Under the pieces are notes generated by a model that made no database searches, was not told the DNA's origin, and saw only the letters and a list, made by a program, of their open reading frames with translations. This document shows positions 15,349-22,658 of a stretch of DNA of 39,320 nt, one piece after another. The translations under genes and the position numbers were made by a program. This DNA is from Fretibacterium sp. (GTDB lineage Bacteria > Synergistota > Synergistia > Synergistales > Aminobacteriaceae): positions 1 to 39,320 of the forward strand of contig JAAYOR010000014.1 in assembly GCA_012520235.1 (NCBI GenBank), in the 5' to 3' direction. Positions within the stretch are counted from its first letter, which is position 1, and each line of letters begins with the position of its first letter.

Positions 15349-15385
15349 ACAAAAGCGGCTCCCTTTTAAGGAGCCGCTTTTTGTC
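15349..15385 (+). terminator. Rho-independent terminator
   Basis: AAAAGCGGCTCC (15351-15362) pairs with GGAGCCGCTTTT (15370-15381) around a 7-nt loop and runs into TTTTTG. It ends the coiled-coil gene and stands only 38 bp before the LarA-like start codon, so LarA expression needs either read-through or a promoter overlapping the hairpin. Confidence 0.85.
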
Positions 15386-15423
15386 AAGCTTAATCGAAAC
15401 CTACGGAGAAGCAGGAGTAAAAA

Positions 15424-16719
15424 ATGAGCCGATATGAGATGAAATTTGATCAGGGGGAGCTGTCCGTCGAGGTCCCGGGCGAGGACCTCCTGGGCATTTT
15501 GAGAAGTCGTGAGGTCCCCTGCGCGAAAACAGAAGAGGAAGCTGTGCGCAGCGCACTGGAAAACCCCATCGGGACCCCGCGTCTGAGAGATATCGTCAAA
15601 CCGGGCGAGAGGATATGTATTGTCACCTGCGACGTGACGCGCCTCTGGCAGCACCCAAGCCTGTATCTTGAGATCATCGTCGAGGAGCTCCTCGGCGCCG
15701 GAGTCCTTGAAAGCGATATTTTCTTCCTATCCGGGACAGGAACCCACAGAAACCAATCTCCTGAAGAACACAAGGCTCTTTTGGGTGAAAAACTCTACTC
15801 CCGCCACAAGATTTATGATCATCAGAGCAAAACCGACGCAATGACGGACTTTGGCGTCACCAGCCGAGGGACCCCCATCAAATTCAACAAGCGCGCCACA
15901 GACAGCGATCATATTGTCGTCACCGGGGGTATCGTCTACCATTTCATGGCTGGGTGGGGAGGCGGCAAAAAGGGAATTTTGCCCGGAATAGCCTCCTATG
16001 ATACCGTCATGAAAAACCATTCCCTGGCCCTCAGCCCCATCCCCGGCGAAGGACGCAACATGGACTGCAGCAGTGGCACGATAGAAAAAAACCTCATCCA
16101 CCTCGACATGGTCGAAGCCGTGGCAAAGCTCGCCCCTTCGTTTCTGTTCAACGTCATCATGAACGCGGAGGGCCGGATAGGCTGGGCCGTGGCAGGTGAC
16201 TGGCAGCAGGCCTATCAGAAGGGGATGGACATCGTGGACAGCGTGGAGGCCATCCCCATCGACCGCCAGGCAGACCTTGTGATCGCCTCCGCCTGCGGAT
16301 TCCCCAAGGACATCAATTTCTATCAGTCCACCAAGGCCATCTTCAACGGGCGTGAGGCCTTAAGACCCGGCGGAGCCATGCTGCTCATTGCGGCCTGTCC
16401 CGAGGGATACGGCAATCAGGAGGTCCAGAGGATGCTGCTGGACTATCCCACCAACGCGAAGCGCGAGGCCGAGCTGAGGCGTGAGTTCACGATAGCCAAA
16501 CATGTCGGCTTCTGCACGGCGGAGGTAGCAGAACAGTATGACTTCCACATTGTGACCCGGATGGATCCCGCCCTGCTGGAAGGGACCGGCATCACGTCCT
16601 CTCCCACGGTGGAGGAGGCCATGAAAAAAATCCACGCCCGCCACGGAAACCGTCTGAAGACCTGGTTGATGCCTCAGGCCTCCAACACTCTACCCAAGCT
16701 TCAGGCAAGGACGGCATAA
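15424..16719 (+). CDS. LarA-family nickel-pincer racemase
   Basis: The 431-aa protein belongs to the lactate racemase (LarA) superfamily, which uses a covalently bound nickel-pincer nucleotide to racemise or epimerise 2-hydroxy acids by hydride transfer. The key residues of Lactobacillus plantarum LarA (R75, H108, H174, K184, H200) have counterparts here: R73 (DVTRLWQHP), H108 (GTGTHRNQ), H173 and K183 in VYHFMAGWGGGKKGILPG, and H199 (MKNH), with the same internal spacing. The cofactor lysine is therefore present. Many LarA homologues act on substrates other than lactate, so I leave the substrate open. The cofactor genes larB, larC and larE are not in this window. GCAGGAG lies before the ATG. 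A small membrane-protein gene starts 4 bp after it. Confidence 0.9.
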   Translation: MSRYEMKFDQGELSVEVPGEDLLGILRSREVPCAKTEEEAVRSALENPIGTPRLRDIVKPGERICIVTCDVTRLWQHPSLYLEIIVEELLGAGVLESDIFFLSGTGTHRNQSPEEHKALLGEKLYSRHKIYDHQSKTDAMTDFGVTSRGTPIKFNKRATDSDHIVVTGGIVYHFMAGWGGGKKGILPGIASYDTVMKNHSLALSPIPGEGRNMDCSSGTIEKNLIHLDMVEAVAKLAPSFLFNVIMNAEGRIGWAVAGDWQQAYQKGMDIVDSVEAIPIDRQADLVIASACGFPKDINFYQSTKAIFNGREALRPGGAMLLIAACPEGYGNQEVQRMLLDYPTNAKREAELRREFTIAKHVGFCTAEVAEQYDFHIVTRMDPALLEGTGITSSPTVEEAMKKIHARHGNRLKTWLMPQASNTLPKLQARTA

Positions 16720-16723
16720 AACC

Positions 16724-16948
16724 ATGAAGCCGCCCAAGAGCCCAAAGGAGCGCAGAAGGCGAGGGGTGCGGATGACTGCCCTCTCCTTTGCTCTGACAGG
16801 GGTACTCTTGGGCATCAACGGTTTTTTTCTGCCCTGGAGCGAAGAGGGAGCCCTGTTCGCCCTCTACGGGGCAAGCGTCGGCTTTGCCCTGGCTCTGGCG
16901 CTGAGCGCGCTTGGCTTATGGTTTTTCTGGAAGAATAAGGGCCTTTGA
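16724..16948 (+). CDS. small two-helix membrane protein
   Basis: This 74-aa protein has a basic cytosolic N-terminus (SPKERRRRGVR), two hydrophobic segments (about 18-36 and 44-68) and a short basic tail. It lies 4 bp after the LarA-like gene with no good Shine-Dalgarno of its own, so it is probably coupled to it. I do not recognise a family; a role beside LarA (for example in membrane positioning) would be guesswork. Confidence 0.65.
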   Translation: MKPPKSPKERRRRGVRMTALSFALTGVLLGINGFFLPWSEEGALFALYGASVGFALALALSALGLWFFWKNKGL

Positions 16949-16987
16949 CAGCCCAAAACCTTACTCTCTCAAAGGAAAGAGGCCCTC

Positions 16988-17383
16988 ATGCGGACACCAC
17001 TCAGGCGATGCCCCCAAAAACCGAGAAGATTTTACATGCTCCTGACTGTGGTCATTTCCCTGACAACAGGCACCCTTCTTTCCCTCCTGTCAGGGGGCAT
17101 CTTGCTTCGTTTCCCCTACCCTCTCACCCTTTTGAGCCTCTCCCTTGTCGCCTTTTCGTTCTATGGCTATGACAAATTCCAGAGCTCCAGGAGCGGAGGA
17201 CGAATACCGGAGGCCGTCTTACACGCCCTGGCTCTTCTGGGAGGCTTTCCCGGAGCCTGGGCAGGGCGTACCCTCTTTCGCCATAAAACCACAAAGCCCG
17301 TCTTCGGCGTTATCATGATTCTTGCCGCTCTCCTGCACCTCTCCTTTTGCCTCTTTTATCTTTACTTTTGGAGAGCCCTCTGA
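16988..17383 (+). CDS. DUF1294 family membrane protein
   Basis: The 131-aa protein has three to four membrane segments and the DUF1294 core: FSFYGYDKFQSS, then a segment rich in Gly with LLGGFPGAWAGRTLFRHKTTKPVF, which is typical of the family. Function is unknown. AAGGAAAGAGG precedes the ATG. Its TGA overlaps the ATG of the next gene (TGATG), so the two are translationally coupled. It sits in a tight series with the LarA-like gene, the small membrane protein and the nuclease. Confidence 0.85.
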   Translation: MRTPLRRCPQKPRRFYMLLTVVISLTTGTLLSLLSGGILLRFPYPLTLLSLSLVAFSFYGYDKFQSSRSGGRIPEAVLHALALLGGFPGAWAGRTLFRHKTTKPVFGVIMILAALLHLSFCLFYLYFWRAL

Positions 17384-20300
17384 TGAATATTTTCGCCTAT
17401 TACAAGGTCAATGAGCTTGACTCGCTGATTGCAGAGAGCTCCGGCCCAGGGGTTCGTTTCCTGCTCCCCTCTCGCCGGGACAGGGCATGGTGGAAAAAAC
17501 GAGCGCGCCAGGATAACTTCGGCCTTGATTCCGCTTCCCTCTCCGTCTTTTGGAACTGGGAGGACCTGTACAGCACTGTCTGCTCCGCTACCAAAGCGCC
17601 CGCTCTGCGTCAGATAGACCCCCACGATAACCGTCTGATCCTCTCACATCTCGTAAGAGAACTCCTCCTGGAAAAAGAAGAGCTCGTCAGGCTCTGGCCC
17701 GGCCTGGCTCGGCCCGGCTTTTTGGACATCCTCTCAACGGACATCCGTGAACTGCTCAACGAGGGCATCCTGCCTGAACAGATGGAGTCCGGGCTACCGG
17801 AGGAGAACGCAAGCCCCACGGACCATGTGCTCCCCCTTCTCTTCCGTCGATATCTCAAATACCTGAGCGATCATTCTCTTATGGACAGTTCGCAACTCCC
17901 CTGGATCATCTGCCGCCTGCTCGCTTCCGTCTCTCAGGAGGAGTTTCAGGACACAACCCTGATCTTCACGGGCTTCATGTCCTTCACTCACTCCCAGGTC
18001 GAGCTCATCCGTGCCCTGGAAGGACGTTGTCGGGAGATTAAGGTATTCAAGCCCGAGGCATCCCTCCCCGCCTTGCAGGACGCGGCACGTCAGCTGGAAG
18101 GGCTGACTTGGGAGTGCAGGCCCGAGGACAAGGGAGGAGAACTCCTCGCACTTCGCTCCTCAGAACAGGCGACGGAACTGGAGTTTCTGGCCCGAGAGCT
18201 GGCACTCTGGCACTCCGGAGAAGGGCGGCTTTTTCAAGCTACAGGCGAACCTCTGGAGGACTTCGGGGAGGTCGGCATCCTGACCTCCCCCGGAGCGCTC
18301 TCGCTCCTGAAGGAATTTCTCTCTCGTTACAACATCCCCCACACAGCCGAGAGGGGCGTCAACCTGGACGAAACCCTGCCGGGCCGACTTTTCGTCTCAG
18401 CCTGGACGCTATGGGAACAGGGATTCGGCTCTTATGAGACCGCCCTTTTTCTCTCGTATCCCTGTTTTGCCGGTCCCGACTTCCCAGTCGACTCCGCCCT
18501 GAAGGCGGGCCCCGCCGGATTTGCTGTCTGGAAGAAATACCTTGCAGAGGGGAAAAAATTCGGGGACTCAAACCATTCAAAGGCTTTTGCCCGGGCAGGA
18601 GCAGCTCTCCGAGCTGTAAACAGGTTCTGCAGCTTCCTTAATTCCGGCGCCACGCCCGGCCACTTGATGGAAGCGCTTCACCGTTTCCTGACAGAGAAGG
18701 GGCTCTGGGTTGACGCCATGCTCCAGCTTCCTATCCACCAAAACCCTGAGCTGGACGAGGCCTTGAGGGAAACCACATCCTCCATCGCTGCAACGGAGAA
18801 CAAGGCCTTAGCTCTGCGCGAACTCCTGCCCGACATCGGTCCGGTGGGGCAGGAACTCCTGCGGGGCAGAGAGGCCCTGAACTTCTTGAAGAGCTGGAGT
18901 CAAGAGACTCGTATCCGGCCAGACCCTCCCCTCACCGGAGCCGTGACCCTCTGTTCAGCCCCTCCTCCAGTCCTGGCCTCTTGGCCCATCTGGATCATGG
19001 CCGACGTCACTCAGACCCGATGGTCTGGGAAGGTCTCCGACTCCCCCCTCATTGACGAAATTGTGCGAGAACGGCTCTCTCAGGCCTCAGCATGGCTTCC
19101 CTCTTTACAGGACAAACGCGTCCAGAGGGAGGCTCTTTTTCGCCGCCTTCTGCAAACCGGAGACAGATGGACACTCCTGACGCGTGCCGAGCATGACACC
19201 AAAGAGCGTCCCCTCTCAGACCCCCTCTTCCTCTCTTCTTTCCTGAAGGAAAGGAAGTCCTGGAGACTCCGGGAGATTCCCCAGGATGGAGACGGACTCC
19301 TGCCGGGCTCCGACGTTTTTTTCCCTGACATCGAGGCCTCCCCGTCCGTTCAAACTCAAAGGAGACGCCCTGTTCTGAGATCCCCGCGCTCAGAGGCCTT
19401 TGAAACACAAAGCCTCTCTATCTCCATCAGCGACCTGGAGACCCTGTTGGACTGCCCCATGCGATGGTGGCTCCAGAAAAAAGCCTGCCTTCGGGAGCGT
19501 TCGCTTGAAATTTTTTCCGAGGCGGAGCGGGGCAACCTGCTGCACAAATTCTGGGAGCAGGTCTGGGGCGCCTGGAGGGGAATGGACAAGTTCTCCAACC
19601 TGGTTGAAAAGGAATGGCAAAAACTCTTCACGGCACAACCCCCTTACGACGCGTTCGACCATCTCATCCTGGACCCGAGATTCCAGCATCGCCTGAGCAC
19701 GCTTGAGTACCAGCTTTACCGAGCCGGTGCCTCGCAAGAGCAGACTTTGAACGCTTTGAATGAGGTTGGCTACCGGCATCAACGTGTTCTCCGGGAGGAT
19801 GAGGCAGTCATGAGTCTGGACCTCCATGGGGTGACTTTCCGGGGACGTTGCGATCGGGTGGACATCCTACAGGCCCCGGATGGAGGCCTTCATGCCGTCA
19901 TCATCGACTACAAGGGGGGCAGAGGCGGAAAAAACAACTCTTACGATCAGGAATTGAAGGAGCTCTCTCAACGCCCCTGGCTTTTGCCCGAGAACGGCAA
20001 CCCAAAGGAGCTCGAAAAGCTGAAGTTCGGTCTTCAGCTGTCGTTTTATGCCCTCCTGTTCTCTCGGCTGAAGCCTGATGTCACTCTGGCAGGCGTCGGC
20101 ATCCTGGGGCACAGGGATGGCCTCGTGTCCGGAACCTTTACACCCCCTCTTAACTCCTGTTACGTCACGGAGGGGACAGCCACGACCTCCATGGACGAGC
20201 GGCTGGAGGAAGCTGAGCACGCAGCCCTCTGTGCAGCCAGGCTCCTGAAAAAGGGTGTCTTTCCCTCCTGTAGGATTGCGAGCTCCTGCCGCTGGTGCGA

Positions 20301-20388
20301 CATGAAGAGCCTCTGCCGCAAGGGAGAGTTTTTCGGAGAGGTCGTCGGGCAGTCGGAATGGGAGGAGAGTCCGGAGGGCGACGCCTGA
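17383..20388 (+). CDS. AddB-like PD-(D/E)XK nuclease with iron-sulfur staple
   Basis: This protein of 1001 aa resembles the AddB subunit of AddAB helicase-nuclease: a long degenerate helicase-like N-terminal part and a RecB-type nuclease at the C-terminus. Visible nuclease residues are H721 (LLHKFWE), D824 (GRCDRVDI) and D842-x-K844 (VIIDYKGG). Four cysteines, C691 (LLDCPMRWW) and C969, C972, C978 (SSCRWCDMKSLCR), have the same C...CxxCx5C layout as the 4Fe-4S staple of B. subtilis AddB. No Walker A motif is seen near the start. I set the start at ATG 17383 because it overlaps the previous stop codon; a longer frame from 17347 would run into that gene. AddA is not next to it, so the partner must be elsewhere or absent. 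Confidence 0.88.
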   Translation: MNIFAYYKVNELDSLIAESSGPGVRFLLPSRRDRAWWKKRARQDNFGLDSASLSVFWNWEDLYSTVCSATKAPALRQIDPHDNRLILSHLVRELLLEKEELVRLWPGLARPGFLDILSTDIRELLNEGILPEQMESGLPEENASPTDHVLPLLFRRYLKYLSDHSLMDSSQLPWIICRLLASVSQEEFQDTTLIFTGFMSFTHSQVELIRALEGRCREIKVFKPEASLPALQDAARQLEGLTWECRPEDKGGELLALRSSEQATELEFLARELALWHSGEGRLFQATGEPLEDFGEVGILTSPGALSLLKEFLSRYNIPHTAERGVNLDETLPGRLFVSAWTLWEQGFGSYETALFLSYPCFAGPDFPVDSALKAGPAGFAVWKKYLAEGKKFGDSNHSKAFARAGAALRAVNRFCSFLNSGATPGHLMEALHRFLTEKGLWVDAMLQLPIHQNPELDEALRETTSSIAATENKALALRELLPDIGPVGQELLRGREALNFLKSWSQETRIRPDPPLTGAVTLCSAPPPVLASWPIWIMADVTQTRWSGKVSDSPLIDEIVRERLSQASAWLPSLQDKRVQREALFRRLLQTGDRWTLLTRAEHDTKERPLSDPLFLSSFLKERKSWRLREIPQDGDGLLPGSDVFFPDIEASPSVQTQRRRPVLRSPRSEAFETQSLSISISDLETLLDCPMRWWLQKKACLRERSLEIFSEAERGNLLHKFWEQVWGAWRGMDKFSNLVEKEWQKLFTAQPPYDAFDHLILDPRFQHRLSTLEYQLYRAGASQEQTLNALNEVGYRHQRVLREDEAVMSLDLHGVTFRGRCDRVDILQAPDGGLHAVIIDYKGGRGGKNNSYDQELKELSQRPWLLPENGNPKELEKLKFGLQLSFYALLFSRLKPDVTLAGVGILGHRDGLVSGTFTPPLNSCYVTEGTATTSMDERLEEAEHAALCAARLLKKGVFPSCRIASSCRWCDMKSLCRKGEFFGEVVGQSEWEESPEGDA

Positions 20389-20501
20389 GAAGCGGTTTTT
20401 CCGAGCGTTATGGAACATCGTTCCCGCTCCCCGGCTCGCTCCAAGGGAGGACATCAAAACTTAACAAAAACATCGCCTATCTGAGAGGAGACCCGTGTCT
20501 G

Positions 20502-21683
20502 ATGCATGAAAAAAAAGACGTATATCAGCGCTCTTTGGAGCTGCACCGCGAGACGAAAGGGAAGGTCGCCATGTGCTCCAAGATGCCCGTCCGCTCCATG
20601 GCTGACCTGGCTCTGGCTTACACCCCTGGGGTCGCCGAACCCTGCCGCCAGATCCATGCCCATCCAGAGAGCGTTTACGACTACACAGCCAAGGGCAACA
20701 CCGTCGCCGTCATCTCCGACGGAAGCGCCGTGCTGGGCCTGGGAGACATCGGCCCTGAGGCCGCTATGCCTGTCATGGAAGGAAAATGCGTCCTCTTCAA
20801 GAGCTTTGCCGACATTGACGCCTTCCCTCTCTGCCTGAGAACCCAGGATCCCGATGAGATCGTGCGCATCGTCGCAGCGATCACTCCCGGCCTGGGCGGG
20901 ATCAACCTGGAGGACATATCGGCTCCGCGTTGCTTTGAAATAGAAGAACGTCTGAAGGAAATCTGCGGCATCCCCGTCTTTCATGACGATCAGCACGGCA
21001 CCGCCGCCATCCTGCTGGCAGGTCTCCTGAACTCTCTGAAGGTGGTGGAAAAGAGCCTGAATGACGTCAAGATCGTCGTCAACGGAGCAGGAGCGGCCGG
21101 CACAGCTATCTGTTCCATCCTGAACATGGCAGGAGCAACCCAAATCATAGCTTGCGACAGCAAGGGCGCCCTTTCAAGGGATATGGAGCTCCCCCCGGCC
21201 AAAGCCAAACTGGCCGCTTCGACCAACCCCCAGCAGGAAAAGGGCCTGCTCTCTGACGTGCTTGGCGGAGCGGACGTCTTCCTGGGAGCCTCCACAGCAG
21301 GGACCCTCAAGCAGGAGGACGTCAGGCGCATGGCCCCGGGAGCAGTCGTCTTTGCCATGGCAAACCCCACCCCGGAGATATTCCCTGACGAAGCCAAGGC
21401 CGCCGGTGCCGCCGTGGTCGGAACAGGACGCAGCGACTTTCCTAACCAGGTAAACAACTGCTTGGGTTTTCCCGGCATCTTCCGCGGCGCACTTGACGTT
21501 CGGGCCAGCTGCATCAACGACGCCATGAAGCTGGCTGCGGCTCACGCTCTGGCAAGGCTGATCCCGGACGAAGAGCTCCATGCCGAGAACGTCATCGTGG
21601 ACTCTTTCGATCCCCGCGTCGTTCCAGCCGTAGCTGAAGCTGTGGCTGAAGCCGCACGGAAGACCGGAGTTGCCCGAATTTAG
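20502..21683 (+). CDS. malic enzyme (malate dehydrogenase, oxaloacetate-decarboxylating)
   Basis: The 393-aa enzyme converts malate to pyruvate and CO2 with NAD(P)+. Family signatures are plain: AYTPGVAEPCR with the catalytic Tyr (Y40), VISDGSAVLGLGDIGPEAAMPVMEGK with the catalytic Lys (K95), FHDDQHGTAA (metal and substrate site), and the dinucleotide-binding VVNGAGAAGTAI. The C-terminal phosphotransacetylase-like domain of MaeB is absent; this is the short form seen in many anaerobes. I chose ATG 20502 (MHEKKDVYQR), with GAGGAG about 12 nt upstream; earlier in-frame codons encode Arg/Gly-rich sequence overlapping the nuclease gene and are not conserved-looking. Coenzyme preference cannot be read with certainty. 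A very long terminator hairpin follows. Confidence 0.94.
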   Translation: MHEKKDVYQRSLELHRETKGKVAMCSKMPVRSMADLALAYTPGVAEPCRQIHAHPESVYDYTAKGNTVAVISDGSAVLGLGDIGPEAAMPVMEGKCVLFKSFADIDAFPLCLRTQDPDEIVRIVAAITPGLGGINLEDISAPRCFEIEERLKEICGIPVFHDDQHGTAAILLAGLLNSLKVVEKSLNDVKIVVNGAGAAGTAICSILNMAGATQIIACDSKGALSRDMELPPAKAKLAASTNPQQEKGLLSDVLGGADVFLGASTAGTLKQEDVRRMAPGAVVFAMANPTPEIFPDEAKAAGAAVVGTGRSDFPNQVNNCLGFPGIFRGALDVRASCINDAMKLAAAHALARLIPDEELHAENVIVDSFDPRVVPAVAEAVAEAARKTGVARI

Positions 21684-21695
21684 GTCAGTCACCAT

Positions 21696-21756
21696 AAAGC
21701 GCAAAAGAAAGCCCTCCTGAAGGCAAATCCTTTGGAGGGCTTTCTTTTGCGCTTTT
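21696..21756. terminator. long bidirectional terminator hairpin
   Basis: Two perfectly complementary 22-nt arms (21696-21717 and 21734-21755; the core reads GAAAGCCCTCC and GGAGGGCTTTC) enclose a 16-nt loop that can itself pair AAGG with CCTT. T-rich flanks lie on both strands. It separates the convergent malic enzyme and ykgJ genes. Confidence 0.88.
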
Positions 21757-21765
21757 GCATTTGCA

Positions 21766-22227
21766 TCAGAGGTCATCAAACGGACATTGGCTCAAAAGCT
21801 CTTGGATCTCCTCTGCCTCGAAAAAACGTCCCGCGTTCATCCCCGGGCATCGGAGGGCATGGAGACTCCAAAGAACACGCGAGGAAAGCAGAGACGGCCA
21901 AAAGGGAAAAAGGGAGCATTGCGCTGGACGCACCGGGTAGATGGAACATCGCGCGTCCTCCGTCCGATAAAAGATGCAATCCCCATTGTGCCTCTCTTTG
22001 AAGCTGGGCTTCTCCCAGCGGGAGGTCACAAAACGGCGCGTGAACTCGGGCTCCTCAAGCTTCAGGAACTCCCGGACACGACGTCCTTCCTCCATCGTGA
22101 AGAAGATGGCGCCAGGTTCACCCCGGCAGCATCGTCCGCATTCGATACAGGAAAAACGCAACCCCTCGCTCCACCAAAGCGAGCGAGGGGTTGCGCCGTT
22201 TTCATGTTCAGGAGCGGGCGACATCAT
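21766..22227 (-). CDS. YkgJ-family cysteine-cluster protein
   Basis: The 153-aa protein has the CxxCxxCC signature (CIECGRCC, residues 27-34) of the zinc- or iron-chelating CxxCxxCC domain (PF03692). Further cysteines in DCIFY, RCSIYPVRPAQC and RCPG complete the metal site. Members include the flagellin lysine methylase FliB, but most are uncharacterised. The N-terminal WWSEGLRFSC is typical of one subgroup, which argues that translation starts before it. ATG 22227 has GAGG 4 nt upstream and overlaps the end of flgJ by 20 bp; a second ATG is at 22224. A strong terminator lies within codons 11-25, so most flagellar-operon transcripts should stop before the cysteine cluster is read. Confidence 0.87.
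   Translation of the reverse strand: MMSPAPEHENGATPRSLWWSEGLRFSCIECGRCCRGEPGAIFFTMEEGRRVREFLKLEEPEFTRRFVTSRWEKPSFKERHNGDCIFYRTEDARCSIYPVRPAQCSLFPFWPSLLSSRVLWSLHALRCPGMNAGRFFEAEEIQELLSQCPFDDL
22152..22194 (-). terminator. intrinsic terminator inside the ykgJ reading frame
   Basis: On the minus strand GCAACCCCTCGCT (22194-22182) pairs perfectly with AGCGAGGGGTTGC (22170-22158) around an 11-nt loop, followed by G and five T (complement of 22152-22157). It has all features of a Rho-independent terminator for the flgF-flgJ unit, yet it lies about 33 bp into ykgJ. Confidence 0.8.
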
Positions 22228-22621
22228 CGCGCCTCATTTTTGGAGGATTCTCCCCCTCTACCTTAGCCATCTCATTTTTTTCGGACCAGGACTGTTTGAG
22301 CTTAGCGGACGACTGCTCTGTCGCCAACCCCACGGCCACTTGATCGTAGAGGAGCTTCCAAAGCCCGACCCCTCCGGAGGCAGCTAAGCTGTCACTGGCC
22401 ATCTCAAGGGAAAGGTCTTCCATCTGCTTCCAGGGGCGTCTATGCTCAGTTCCTCCGATTTTGCGCGCACTGTCCCTCATTTTTTTCCATATCTGGGCCC
22501 ATAAAATAGACTCAAACTGCTGACACGCTTCTTTGAGTTGCTGGGCCTCTTCGGTCTTGTGTAGCTCTGGAGGGACCTCTGTCGTCTGGATACGAAAGTT
22601 GTATTTTTGAATCCTGTTCAT
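22208..22621 (-). CDS. flgJ: FlgJ-like rod-binding protein, no muramidase domain
   Basis: The 137-aa protein corresponds to the N-terminal rod-binding half of FlgJ (PF10135), the rod cap that helps assemble the flagellar rod in the periplasm. The signature is the helix LKEACQQFESILWAQIWKKMRDS (residues about 29-51, shown in part) followed later by MEDLSLEMASDSLAASGGVG. The C-terminal peptidoglycan hydrolase domain of enterobacterial FlgJ is missing, as in many other phyla, so a separate lytic enzyme is expected. AGGAGGAAG lies before the ATG. It is the last flagellar gene of the run, and its end overlaps ykgJ. Confidence 0.87.
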   Translation of the reverse strand: MNRIQKYNFRIQTTEVPPELHKTEEAQQLKEACQQFESILWAQIWKKMRDSARKIGGTEHRRPWKQMEDLSLEMASDSLAASGGVGLWKLLYDQVAVGLATEQSSAKLKQSWSEKNEMAKVEGENPPKMRRDDVARS

Positions 22622-22658
22622 CTTCTTCCTCCTGAGGACCCTCTAAAGGGCCCCACCT

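Noticed and set aside
20295-20501. N-terminal extension of malic enzyme to 462 aa
   Set aside because: It overlaps the nuclease gene, has Arg/Gly-rich composition, and the family start lies at 20502 with its own Shine-Dalgarno.
22159-22161. TTG at 22161 as start of ykgJ, which would exclude the terminator from the gene
   Set aside because: It would remove the WWSEG segment typical of the subgroup, while ATG 22227 has a properly spaced GAGG.
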